NCBI RefSeq assembly: GCF_006517625.1
Contig: NZ_VHQI01000002.1
Span: 478,537-542,536, forward strand
DNA: 64,000 nucleotides
From: Mixta tenebrionis
GTDB taxonomy: Bacteria; Pseudomonadota; Gammaproteobacteria; Enterobacterales; Enterobacteriaceae
Reading direction: 5' to 3'
The position numbers and the translations under genes are program-made. The notes under the pieces are model-generated. The model ran no database searches, was not told the origin of the DNA, and saw nothing but the letters and a program-made list of their open reading frames with translations. Of this stretch, positions 39,401 through 47,194 are shown in pieces (within the stretch, counting starts at the first letter, position 1; every line of letters starts with the position of its first letter).

Positions 39401-40091
39401 TCGGACTGCCGCTGTCGCCGCCCTGCGTACCGAGAGAAAGCGGGGAGTTGAACTTGCTGTCGGGCGCCCAGAAGGCCCAGCGCAGCATGGTATCAACTTT
39501 GATTCCCGCGGAAGAGATAGTGCCGCCCGCTTTCCATTGATAGGAGCCGGCCAGCGACAGCAGTTCGCTCTGGTCGTCGCTGATTTGCCCATGCTTGCCC
39601 GCTCCCACGCGCACCACCCAGGGAAAGCGGGACATATTTTTCTCTTTAGAGAGTTCGCTGTAGCCGATATAGGGAATCGGCGCCGCATCGGTAACTACCT
39701 TATTCAGACGCGGAACGTGAAAATCAGCGGAGAGATCGTTATTACGGTTGATCAGCGTGTAGGTTGTCGCATATTTGGCGTTATTGCCCCAGGTTGCATT
39801 TTTATAGCCGCCATTATGTCTGACGCTCACAATATAAGAGGGCGAAATCAGCGTGGCGTACCCGGCGGTATTTACCATACTCATATCGGGCATGGGAAAA
39901 TCGAGATAGCCCGACAAAGTATTATCTTTACGGTATACCGGCGTGAACTGGGTGCCAGGACGATATTTTCCTAAATTTTCCCCAAAGTCACGATATTCCT
40001 GCGTATCGATATCGTGGCGCAGGATAGCGGCGTTAACCGTAAGCGAAACAAAGGCGCTGCCCCAGCAGAGACGGCGTAACAGAGGCTTCAT
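36411..40091 (-). CDS. S6-family serine protease autotransporter
   Basis: Type V secreted protease of 1226 aa from the ATG at 40091 (AAGGAT upstream; 14 extra residues would come from a start at 40133). Signal peptide MKPLLRRLCWGSAFVSLTVNA. The S6 protease domain has His92 (SVRHNGG), probably Asp123 (ADFHVPRLNK) and Ser227 (GTQGGDSGSP). A long repetitive beta-helix passenger follows to about 870, then a Pro/Glu-rich linker and a C-terminal beta-barrel of about 275 residues ending GGVNVTF. It resembles IgA-protease/EaaA-type proteins; I do not see the SPATE interdomain cleavage motif. It is inserted between acnB and yacL and has a Fur-like box upstream. Confidence 0.9.
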   Translation of the reverse strand: MKPLLRRLCWGSAFVSLTVNAAILRHDIDTQEYRDFGENLGKYRPGTQFTPVYRKDNTLSGYLDFPMPDMSMVNTAGYATLISPSYIVSVRHNGGYKNATWGNNAKYATTYTLINRNNDLSADFHVPRLNKVVTDAAPIPYIGYSELSKEKNMSRFPWVVRVGAGKHGQISDDQSELLSLAGSYQWKAGGTISSAGIKVDTMLRWAFWAPDSKFNSPLSLGTQGGDSGSPIFAYDSQDKQWKLVGIHVSTNGKGLYGRAFNAAMIKDSWINSVIAANSDPDIKDHAQGGEIRWNSGAITQGNNVWQWHGLDENYAGRAPAAASNEELDATKDLRFNGDGGTIVLDRAVNMGAGKLQFSADYLLRSAAGENATWVGGGVEVDKDRTVRWQVNGLKDDALHKIGAGTLHINASGVNAGALNIGDGTVILDQQADGAGNKQAFSTVTLVSGRGTVVLNSADQIGSDKIRFGYRGGTLDLNGNALSFSEIKHNDDGARIVNHNASQAALLTLTGRQQTFLGQLGAKESSGQLNLRYQPQKASDSLTLAGGAVLNDLAVDRGTLQLGGQQVLHAGKVYYSNDWDDKEYQTGSLSVATGAALTVGEHGHLTTSARLERDATLTLQGHASLAGEVELADESAVLHADIAQRVSTQGAMASRIDAAVNGKGRLKKTGDGLLILNGDVNAGGGVALEAGELEVNGRIAPTLWMADGTQLSGSGQLSALVTGKGAWLLPGKSDTPEGWSTLRIDRLSAGSDNGLQLDSAFSATATDRLLINGDLQSEQNAPILVSVNAKAAWTNSDSNADGIAGNREGVSVIQVGGKASADSFKLAGDYVARGAWAWGLYAFAPGKASGDERLVAGNGNQYWDYRLQNIMLAENDNRTPSAEEEPQPGDRPAGEEQPAPGDNNRPAPPSSGEHIRPAVIPQVPAYISMPTAFLRYAENIQSLMSSSVASSASGFFLSGYKGSDDYHSPGNFSNYGYDFDSRYNGWLMGASWQLVDDAQQSAAVSLGVAKGQLKLTPRARDGSSQGQFDTLSVNGLLSWKNEEGYSLSLPLGYHRYHGSVSTTLRGKTASPRANGWHLGLEAGKTWQSGPHQLTPLAGMLYQRLSLNSFTDSDEAKVSWKMHSTPQFFTGMKYHYQFDFAQRGQLRLGSDLRLIHRPGHASETIISDGVQPAVFASGQGGDSLQISTDIGLRLKENLEVTSKLQHQRRLSREGVDDWGIIGGVNVTF

Positions 40092-40118
40092 TACCAAATC
40101 CTTGTGAGTAAAATAATT

Positions 40119-40137
40119 AACATTAATAATCATTAGC
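40119..40137 (-). promoter_or_regulatory. Fur-like box upstream of the autotransporter
   Basis: GCTAATGATTATTAATGTT on the minus strand matches 13 of 19 positions of the Fur consensus GATAATGATAATCATTATC. It lies 28 bp upstream of the start codon, which suggests iron-dependent expression. Confidence 0.45.
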
Positions 40138-40588
40138 AGTAGCTGTCAGGATGTGAAAATGGTTATTTCCTGTCATTAAAATAAGATGGTGAGGCGATTA
40201 ATAAAAGAATTTTTTATCAATAGTTGTCCTGAGATCGTCTTTTTTGGCGTCAGGGCGGAGAGAAGGTTTAAATAGTGAAGAAGAATTTCAGTTTATTCAG
40301 GGATTGCCTGAGCGAGCGGGGAAGGTGATATTTAATAGACTGCAAATAATTAAAATTAATATATTATCGATTGACGGGGATATTTTTATATTAAGCCATG
40401 CAGATGGCGGACTTTTTTGGTTAACCGCTTTCTGGCGAATATCTTCTGCTGCTGTTAGCCGTCTGACGCAATATTTCTCCTGTGCGCGCTGTTTTTTAGC
40501 CGGCGGGCTGCGATAATGTGCGCCACAGAGCGCAATTGCTTGCGGGGCGCCGGGTGCGCCCGCCAGCGCTGAGGTTGAGGGCAGAAAG
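40138..40588. other. Gap between the autotransporter and yacL
   Basis: About 450 bp, AT-rich, divergent promoter region. No gene is supported; one 90-codon ORF lacks family sequence and a convincing start. Confidence 0.6.
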
Positions 40589-40951
40589 ATGGAATACGAA
40601 TTTTTACGTGACGTTGCCGGCCAGGTGAAGGTGCGTATGAGTATGGACCATGAGGCGGTCGGCCACTGGTTCAATGAAGAAGTTAAAGGCGATATGGCGC
40701 TGCTGGATGAGGTTGAGGCCGCCGCGCAGAATGTTAAAGGCAGCGAAAGGCAGTGGATGCGCCAGGGCCATGAATACAGCCTGTGGCTGGATGGTGAAGA
40801 GGTGATTATTCGCGCCAACCAGCTGGCTTTTGACAGCGATGAGCTGGAAGAGGGGATGAGTTACTACGATGAAGAGAGCCTCTCTTTTTGCGGTATGGAG
40901 GATTTTCTGGCGGTAATCGCCGCATATCGCGCCTTTCTACAGGGACGCTAA
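40589..40951 (+). CDS. yacL: YacL family protein (UPF0231)
   Basis: Small cytoplasmic protein of 120 aa, matching E. coli YacL in length and beginning [20 protein letters not shown]. Function is unknown. It is strongly acidic ([16 protein letters not shown]). In E. coli it directly follows acnB; here 4.2 kb with the autotransporter lies between. Confidence 0.93.
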   Translation: MEYEFLRDVAGQVKVRMSMDHEAVGHWFNEEVKGDMALLDEVEAAAQNVKGSERQWMRQGHEYSLWLDGEEVIIRANQLAFDSDELEEGMSYYDEESLSFCGMEDFLAVIAAYRAFLQGR

Positions 40952-40956
40952 AACAG

Positions 40957-40980
40957 ACAGGGCGCCCAACGTCGCCCTGT
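40957..40980. terminator. Hairpin between yacL and the SDR gene
   Basis: Perfect 8-bp stem ACAGGGCG/CGCCCTGT with an 8-nt loop between convergent genes. The T-run is lacking, so termination strength is uncertain. Confidence 0.5.
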
Positions 40981-41011
40981 AGGCCGGCTGGCGGAGATCG
41001 TCCGCGCGTCG

Positions 41012-41692
41012 CTAGCTTAGCGAAGCGCCGCCGCAGATGGCGATCTCCTGTCCGGTGATGGCGGCCGCGGCCGGCGAGAGTAAAAAGCTGACCAGCGCCG
41101 CTACTTCGTCAGGCTGAATATAGCGCCCGATCGGCGGCCGCTGCGGCGGCGAACCGGCGCGTCCTGGCTGCTTCAGCATCGGCGTTTCCGTTGCGCCGGG
41201 CGCCACGACGTTAACGGTCACGCCGCGCGGCGCCAGCTCTGCCGCCCAGCTGCGCGCCATGCCCACCATGGCCGCCTTGGTGGCGACATACTGGCTGCGT
41301 CCCGCCGCGCCGCGCGAAGTGCGGCTGCCGATCAGCACGATGCGCCCGCTGTCGGGCAGCCGATCGATCAGGCCGTTAGCGATGATCTCCGCCGCCTGAA
41401 CATGCAGATGCCACAGCCGCCTGCTGATGCTGCCGTCCAGCGCGCCCAGCGTCGCAGCCTGCATCATCCCGGCGGCGTGGATAAAAGCATCGGGCGACGG
41501 CAGGGTGGGCAGCAGCGTCGCCAGAGCCGCCTCATCATGCAGATCGATAGCAATATTACGCAGCGCGGGGTGCGCCTCGCCGCTGGCCGTGCGGCTCAGT
41601 CCGGTTACCTGCCAGCCTTCGCGCAACAGCCGTTCAACGATGGCGCGGCCAATACCGGAGCTGGCGCCGGTAACCAGCGCATGGCGCATCAT
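41012..41692 (-). CDS. Short-chain dehydrogenase/reductase
   Basis: NAD(P)-dependent oxidoreductase of the classical SDR family, 226 aa. The cofactor motif TGASSGIG (about 9-16) and the catalytic YVATK motif with a preceding Ser (IGSRTSRG) are visible, as is the family's PG.T.TPM segment. The start overlaps the stop of the YhcH-like gene (ATGA), so it is the last gene of the six-gene minus-strand operon. The substrate is presumably a sugar or acid-sugar intermediate of that pathway (inference). Confidence 0.85.
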   Translation of the reverse strand: MMRHALVTGASSGIGRAIVERLLREGWQVTGLSRTASGEAHPALRNIAIDLHDEAALATLLPTLPSPDAFIHAAGMMQAATLGALDGSISRRLWHLHVQAAEIIANGLIDRLPDSGRIVLIGSRTSRGAAGRSQYVATKAAMVGMARSWAAELAPRGVTVNVVAPGATETPMLKQPGRAGSPPQRPPIGRYIQPDEVAALVSFLLSPAAAAITGQEIAICGGASLS

Positions 41693-42165
41693 GGCGCGCT
41701 CCGCAGCATCTCAACCGGCACTTTAAACACCGCCTTACGCACCCGCGCTGGCTTATCTGGCGCGCACAGCGCCTGGTGCGCTTCGCCCGGCGCGAAAACG
41801 GCAAAGTCGCCCGGTTGCAGGTGCAGCTGCTGACGCAGCGTCGGCTGCGCGATAATAAACAGGTCGGGTTTGCGCTCTTCCGCCGGCGCCGCGCTGACGT
41901 CGGCAACGTCATAGCGGATAATCTCTTCCCCCGCCAGCAGCACCTGAATATCCAGCCAGCGCCGGTGATATTCCGTATGCCGCTGCGCAGCGGGCGAGGT
42001 TTCGCTGTCGCCGATAGTGCAGAACCAGCTGGCGCCTTCCGGCTGCAGCCGGCCGTCCGGCGCCGCCTGGAGCGCCGCCAGCGAGCATTCCGGGCGCGCC
42101 AGCAGATCGTGCAGCACCTGCGGCAGCATTGCCAGCGCCAGCGCGTTCAGGTTGCCTGTAATCAT
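41689..42165 (-). CDS. YhcH/YjgK/YiaL (DUF386) family protein
   Basis: Small cupin-fold protein of 158 aa. Members such as NanQ (YhcH) act as anomerases or accessory enzymes in sialic acid and other sugar catabolism. Seen are the metal-site region HTEYHRRWLDIQVLLAGEE and FAPGEAHQAL. AAAGGAGA precedes the ATG. It lies between the sialidase-like gene and the SDR, a context that points to a sugar-acid or aminosugar substrate. Confidence 0.85.
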   Translation of the reverse strand: MITGNLNALALAMLPQVLHDLLARPECSLAALQAAPDGRLQPEGASWFCTIGDSETSPAAQRHTEYHRRWLDIQVLLAGEEIIRYDVADVSAAPAEERKPDLFIIAQPTLRQQLHLQPGDFAVFAPGEAHQALCAPDKPARVRKAVFKVPVEMLRSAP

Positions 42166-42187
42166 AGGTTTCTCCTTTATCTGTGGT

Positions 42188-43372
42188 TCAGCCCGTTACC
42201 CAGCTCTCATCGACGCAGGTATATTTAATCGCCTGACGATGCCAGGTCCAGACGATATGCAGCTTGCCGTCCAGCCCCTGCTTGATGCTGGGATAGGAGA
42301 GCTCGCGGTTCAGGCGCTGCTGCGAATTATTGGTCATGCAGTAGCCGTCGCCTTCTTCCAGATTGCGCTGCCACGGCCAGCTTTTACCGCCGTCTTTCGA
42401 GATCGCCAGCGTCATCGGCGCACGCGGCGCACCCCAGAACGCGCTGCGTCCGGCGGGCGCTGCCGGCGGAACGGCGCTGACCGTTGCGTCGTCTTCCTCA
42501 TCCTCAATCTCATCGTAGAGCGAGGTACGTCGCTCGCTGGCGCCTGCCGCGCTCATGGCGTTGAACACCAGCGCCAGATCGCCATTGGCCAGCGCGGTAA
42601 CCTGTATGGAGGAGTTGTTGTTCGGCAGCTCGGTTGGCTGCGGCGCGCTCCAGCTTTGACCGCCGTCGGTGGAGCGGCTCTGCCAGATATGATCCGCCCA
42701 GCGGCTGCGATAGAGCGCCAGCAGCGAGCCATCTTTTAACAGCACGATGTTCATATGGACGCAGCCAACGCTGTCGGGCACCGCCACATCCTGCCAGCTA
42801 CGGCCGTTATCGCGAGAAATTTTCACCGCGCTGACATCATCGTTGCCGACCCATTTTTCGCCCGGCCGCGTGCGGCAGTAGAAAACCGGCAGCAGCCAGG
42901 CGCCGTCCGGCACCACCACGATCGGCTGGCGGATAAAGGTGCCGGGCTTGTCCAGCAGCGTGCCGATTTCGCCCCAGCTGCAGCCCATATCCAGCGACTG
43001 GCGATAGCGCACGATCGCCGTATCCTGATTGCCCGATTTCTGTGCGGTCCACAGCAGCCACAGCACATTATCCGGCGCGAGGAACAGTACCGGATTCTGT
43101 TCAGAGCGGCTGGCATCGTCAGAGAGCTTACGCGCCTCGCTCCAGCGGCTGGCGCCCTTGTTCAGACGCGAACAGTAGATGGAAATATCGGCGATACCTT
43201 CCTGGGTGCCGCCAAACCAGACGCACAGCAGGTCGCCGTTCGGCAGCGGCAGCAGGTTCGCTGCGTGATTCTGCGGACAGGCGGAAGGCAGCATCGCCAT
43301 CAGACGCTGCGGATCGCCCTCAACCTGGGTAAGCTGTCCGTCAAAAGGGAGAGTAGGGGTTGCTTGCGTCAT
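42188..43372 (-). CDS. Sialidase-like (BNR/Asp-box) protein
   Basis: Predicted six-bladed beta-propeller of the sialidase superfamily, 394 aa from the ATG at 43372, directly after the symporter stop (TGA-A-ATG). Three Asp-boxes are visible: SRDNGRSW (186-193), STDGGQSW (233-241) and SKDGGKSW (325-332). There is no signal peptide, so it probably works in the cytoplasm on an imported substrate. An acidic insertion (EIEDEEDDA) lies near residue 288. Related proteins are annotated as exo-sialidases, but hydrolysis of sialic acid is not shown; epimerase or lyase roles are possible. Confidence 0.8.
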   Translation of the reverse strand: MTQATPTLPFDGQLTQVEGDPQRLMAMLPSACPQNHAANLLPLPNGDLLCVWFGGTQEGIADISIYCSRLNKGASRWSEARKLSDDASRSEQNPVLFLAPDNVLWLLWTAQKSGNQDTAIVRYRQSLDMGCSWGEIGTLLDKPGTFIRQPIVVVPDGAWLLPVFYCRTRPGEKWVGNDDVSAVKISRDNGRSWQDVAVPDSVGCVHMNIVLLKDGSLLALYRSRWADHIWQSRSTDGGQSWSAPQPTELPNNNSSIQVTALANGDLALVFNAMSAAGASERRTSLYDEIEDEEDDATVSAVPPAAPAGRSAFWGAPRAPMTLAISKDGGKSWPWQRNLEEGDGYCMTNNSQQRLNRELSYPSIKQGLDGKLHIVWTWHRQAIKYTCVDESWVTG

Positions 43373-43373
43373 T

Positions 43374-44789
43374 TCAGGCTCCACTGTTTTGCATATTACG
43401 TTTGTTTTTTTCTACCGGCTGTTTCTGCGGAATAAGGTGATCCAGCCCCATAATGACCGCCGGAGTAATCAGGGCGATATACATATTGTTAATACCGAAC
43501 GGATCGCCCAGCAGATACCATACCGAGGTCACCACGCAGGCGCCGATCAGCCCGGCGTTAGCGCCGCGCGCGCTTTTAAAGAACGGCAGATAGAACGCCA
43601 TCATCGCCACCACGGAAATCGACAGGCGAATGGCGCGGGTAAAGAAGGAGAGCTTCAGCACTTCCGGGACAAAGAGTACAAACAGCAGCGGCAGGAAGCC
43701 GATCGCCAGCGACAGCCAGCGCGTCATTTTAAATTCACGTTCCGGCGTCGGGTTGCGCATCGGTACATAGAAGTCTTTAACAATCAGCGAGGCGATGGCC
43801 AGCGCAACGGTACTGACGCTCACGAAAATGGAAGCGACCAGCGAGGTGGTGACCAGGCCAGCCAGCCACGGACTCATATCCTGAAGAAAGACCGGCAGCG
43901 CGTAGAGGCTGTTGATATTGGGATGCAGATATTTTGCCGCTACGCCGATAATGGCGATAGCGATAGCGATCGGCAGACAGAAGATAAAGGCGATCCAGGT
44001 AGCGCGCTTCGCCGAGGCGGCGTTTTTAGTGGAGGAGATGGCCTGGATGACAAACTGGGTGCAGAAAATCGAGCCGATGGTGCCGATAAGCCAGGCGAAA
44101 ATGGTGCCCGCGCCGATATTGCCGTCCCAGGTCCAGTAGAATTTCGGCATCTGCTCCACCATCGGTGAAACGCCGCCGGTCATATGTAGCGCCACGCCGA
44201 GAATTACCAGAATCCCGAAATATTTCATCGCGCTGTGCAGCAGCGTTACCCACGCCATCCCTTTCATCCCGCCAAAGGCGAAATAGAAGGTACTGACGAT
44301 GGCGGTAATAAAGGCGGCTACCGGCAGATTGACTTTTAATACCGTGGAGATCGCCGCCGCGCCGCTGACATAATTGCCGACGTTCACCAGCAGCAGCGCA
44401 TAAATCATAATGATGGAAATAATATTTTTGGTGGAGGTGCCGTACTTCTCCGCAATGGCGCCGGAGATGGTAATTTTGCCGGTATTATAAATACGTTTTA
44501 CCAGCAGCATACCAAACAGCGGAAAGCCGATCGCCGCGCCGATAACTGACCAGGAGGCGGCGAAGCCGTTTTCAAACGCCGCCTGCGCGGTGCCGATAGT
44601 CGACTTGGCGCCGATATATTCGGACATCAGCATAATACCGACGATAAACGCCGGCATAGCGCGTGAACCTTCCATAAAATCGCCGGCGCTTTTACTGCGC
44701 AGGCGCCAGGTTAACCAGGTGGTAAATAAGATATACGCAATCACAATGCCAATAATGATTAGCGTATCTGTTGCAGTAAATTCTTTCAT
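43374..44789 (-). CDS. Sodium:solute symporter (SSS family)
   Basis: Inner-membrane Na+-coupled transporter of 471 aa with about 13 hydrophobic segments. SSS features include the early AYILFTTWLTWRLRSKSAGDF, the unwound TM1 region MLMSEYIGAKSTIGTAQAAF and FYFAFGGMKGMAWVTLLHSAM. The substrate is unknown; its neighbours suggest a sialic-acid-like or sugar-acid compound. GAGAGG precedes the ATG, and the next gene starts 1 bp after its stop. Confidence 0.88.
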   Translation of the reverse strand: MKEFTATDTLIIIGIVIAYILFTTWLTWRLRSKSAGDFMEGSRAMPAFIVGIMLMSEYIGAKSTIGTAQAAFENGFAASWSVIGAAIGFPLFGMLLVKRIYNTGKITISGAIAEKYGTSTKNIISIIMIYALLLVNVGNYVSGAAAISTVLKVNLPVAAFITAIVSTFYFAFGGMKGMAWVTLLHSAMKYFGILVILGVALHMTGGVSPMVEQMPKFYWTWDGNIGAGTIFAWLIGTIGSIFCTQFVIQAISSTKNAASAKRATWIAFIFCLPIAIAIAIIGVAAKYLHPNINSLYALPVFLQDMSPWLAGLVTTSLVASIFVSVSTVALAIASLIVKDFYVPMRNPTPEREFKMTRWLSLAIGFLPLLFVLFVPEVLKLSFFTRAIRLSISVVAMMAFYLPFFKSARGANAGLIGACVVTSVWYLLGDPFGINNMYIALITPAVIMGLDHLIPQKQPVEKNKRNMQNSGA

Positions 44790-44873
44790 TATTGCCTCTC
44801 TCAGACGTAATGAACCCTGAGGCCGGAGAGCCGGCCCCTTTTTTCACGTAACTATGCAGTGGTTATATTTTTG

Positions 44874-45758
44874 TTATTGCAGGTACTGCTTCACGATCTG
44901 GCGAATGCGCTGCTCATCGTCGGCGCTGAACCGCACCGCATAGCGGCTTTCGCCGACATCGTGTCCCAGCAGCGCCAGCGCTTTTTTCACCGCGGCGGGA
45001 GAGAAGGCGACGCTGTAGAGATCGGTACGCAGGCCGGTGACGTTCTCCTGCGCCTGCCGGGAGGCATCGCGTTCGCCCGCGTGGAAGTGGCGCCAGATGG
45101 CGTTGATTTCGCGCGGCGCGACGTTCGCCAGCCCGGAGATACAGGCGGAGCAGCCATCGACGAAGCCCTGATGAATCAGGGAATCGGGGCCGTTCAGTAC
45201 GCTGAAGTTGTCCAGCCCTTCGGCCGCCTGTAAAAATCCGCGCAGGCTTTCATAGCTGCCGGCGCTGTCTTTAATGCCGATAATGTTCGGATGCGCCGCC
45301 AGCGTGCGCACCGTTTCCGGCTGGAGCGTGTTGCCGGTGCGCGCCGGAATGTTATAGAGGAACAGCGGCACCTCCAGCGCGTCCGCTACCTGCTGATAGT
45401 GGCGGATCAGTTCTTCCTGCTTCAGCGGCACAAACCACGGCGTAATGGCGGAAACCGCATCTACGCCCAGCCGCGCCACCTGTTTGCCCAGACGAATCGT
45501 CTCGCGCGTGGAGATTTCGCCGATATGCGCCACTACCGGCGCGCTTCCCGACGTTTCATCAACGCAGGTTTCGGTAACCAGCAGTTTTTCCCGCTCGTTC
45601 AGCACGAAAAACTCGCCGTTGGTGCCGCCGCAGAAAATACCGTTGCCGGCGTCGAGCTGGCGCCGTACCTGCCGGCGCTGGGCGTCCGGGTTAAACGCGC
45701 CCTGCGCGTCAAAAGTGGTGACGATGGCGGTGAGAACGCCTGCGATTTTCTGTTTCAT
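44874..45758 (-). CDS. DapA-family aldolase/lyase (DHDPS/NAL superfamily)
   Basis: Class I pyruvate-dependent aldolase superfamily, 294 aa. The Schiff-base Lys163 (IIGIKDSAGS), Tyr135 (LYNIPARTG) and the pyruvate-carboxylate motif GGTNGE (44-49) are present. True DapA is a housekeeping gene elsewhere; the operon context suggests a catabolic aldolase or dehydratase that makes or consumes pyruvate from a sugar acid. A GC-rich inverted repeat lies in the 84-bp gap to the symporter gene. Confidence 0.87.
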   Translation of the reverse strand: MKQKIAGVLTAIVTTFDAQGAFNPDAQRRQVRRQLDAGNGIFCGGTNGEFFVLNEREKLLVTETCVDETSGSAPVVAHIGEISTRETIRLGKQVARLGVDAVSAITPWFVPLKQEELIRHYQQVADALEVPLFLYNIPARTGNTLQPETVRTLAAHPNIIGIKDSAGSYESLRGFLQAAEGLDNFSVLNGPDSLIHQGFVDGCSACISGLANVAPREINAIWRHFHAGERDASRQAQENVTGLRTDLYSVAFSPAAVKKALALLGHDVGESRYAVRFSADDEQRIRQIVKQYLQ

Positions 45759-45760
45759 AG

Positions 45761-46912
45761 TTACCTCTGCGTGGATGTCGGGAACAGGGTCAGGTAGATG
45801 TCCCGTACCATATCGGCGCTAACCGCGGTGGGAACGTTCTTGATCAGGCGCTGTACCTCCAGCGCCGAGGTGACCAGCGCGGGCAGCTGATCGGATCCGA
45901 TCCCCAACTCTTCAAGGCTGGCGGGCAGCTGCAGACGGCGTACCAGCGCGGCGAAATAATCCACCAGCGCGTGGGATTTTTCTTCCTCACTCAGGGTGGT
46001 ATCGGCGTTGGGCAGCAGATCCCACGCCTGGGCGAATTTGCTCACCGCCGCCGGGCGTACGGCGCGCATGCAGGGCGCCAGCAGAATGGCGTTCGCCACG
46101 CCGTGCGGCAGATGATATTTGCCGCCCAGCGGGTAGGAGAGGGCATGTACCAGATGCGTACCGGCGTGAGCGATAGCCGCGCCGCCGTAATAAGAGGCCC
46201 AGAGCATATCCAGCCGCGCCTGCAGGTTATGCGGCTCGGCGACGCTGGTTTCCAGGCTGGCGAACAGCTTTTTCAGGCCGATCAGCGCATAGTTATCGCT
46301 GACCGGATTCGCCACCGTGGCGGTGAAGCATTCGATCAGGTGGCAGAGCGCATCGATGCCGGTGGAGGAGGCGATATGGGGCGGCATGCTGGTGGTCAGC
46401 TCCGGCGCCAGCGCCACGTAATCAGGCAGCATTACCGGCGAGATAATGCCCACTTTGGTCTGCTGCTCCGGGATCGCCAGAATGGCGTTCGGCGTGGCTT
46501 CTGAACCAGTACCAGCGGTGGTAGGGATCAATAGCGAAGGCAGGCGCACGGTGGGTTTTACGCCGTTCAGCAACGCCTCCAGCGTCGGCGCTGCCGGCGC
46601 GCGCAGTACCGACAGCAGCTTCGCCACATCCAGAACGCTGCCGCCGCCGACGCCGATAACCATCTCGACCTGAGCGCCTTCAATCGCGCTCAGCAGCGCG
46701 GCCACGTCGTGCTGGCTCGGTTCGGGCGGCACGGCGTCAATGATAGTGAGCGTCGTCGCCTGGCGGCGCAGCCGTTCAATCAGTTCCGCCACCGCAGGAA
46801 TCGCGATGATGTTCTTATCCGTTACCAGCAGCAGGTTGCGCCGGTTCTGCATCAGATAGCTGATGTCGTTGAGCGCCTGGAAGCCGCTGATAAGGGTGCT
46901 GTTGATATTCAT
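45761..46912 (-). CDS. Iron-containing alcohol dehydrogenase family protein
   Basis: Group III metal-dependent dehydrogenase of 383 aa. The NAD site GVGGGSVLDVAKL (about 92-104), TTAGTGSEATPNA and the metal-binding histidines in GIDALCHLIECF and KYHLPHGVANA are all visible. It is the first gene of the minus-strand operon, 2 bp before the DapA-like gene. It probably oxidises or reduces a short polyol or acid-sugar intermediate; the substrate is unknown. Confidence 0.88.
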   Translation of the reverse strand: MNINSTLISGFQALNDISYLMQNRRNLLLVTDKNIIAIPAVAELIERLRRQATTLTIIDAVPPEPSQHDVAALLSAIEGAQVEMVIGVGGGSVLDVAKLLSVLRAPAAPTLEALLNGVKPTVRLPSLLIPTTAGTGSEATPNAILAIPEQQTKVGIISPVMLPDYVALAPELTTSMPPHIASSTGIDALCHLIECFTATVANPVSDNYALIGLKKLFASLETSVAEPHNLQARLDMLWASYYGGAAIAHAGTHLVHALSYPLGGKYHLPHGVANAILLAPCMRAVRPAAVSKFAQAWDLLPNADTTLSEEEKSHALVDYFAALVRRLQLPASLEELGIGSDQLPALVTSALEVQRLIKNVPTAVSADMVRDIYLTLFPTSTQR

Positions 46913-47032
46913 AAAATCTGCTTTTCCTCTCGTAAAGCCGGGGCCGCCAGGGTAAATGATTGCATTCCATCAGATTCAAACGCGGCCGGTGCACGGTTGC
47001 CCAAATTTATAGGGCATATCGCTTTTTATTAA

Positions 47033-47078
47033 TTTGAGATTGCTCACATTTAATCAATCATGATTGAATATAATCAAT
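47033..47078. promoter_or_regulatory. CRP-like site and candidate operator in the divergent promoter
   Basis: TTTGAGATTGCTCACA (47033-47048) fits the CRP pattern TGTGA-N6-TCACA with one mismatch. Next come two TAATCAAT direct repeats exactly 20 bp apart (47051 and 47071) around the perfect palindrome CAATCATGATTG (47055-47066). This lies in the 282-bp gap between the two divergent operons, so catabolite control and binding by the DeoR-type regulator encoded downstream are likely. Confidence 0.5.
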
Positions 47079-47194
47079 TCACGGTTTGGAATTAGCATTT
47101 CCGGCCTGAACAGGGGAGACAGAGATCGATGGCAACCACCATGCTGACGCCATGCCCGGCTGACGAAGCAGCAATTAGTGAATAAGGAGAGGCG

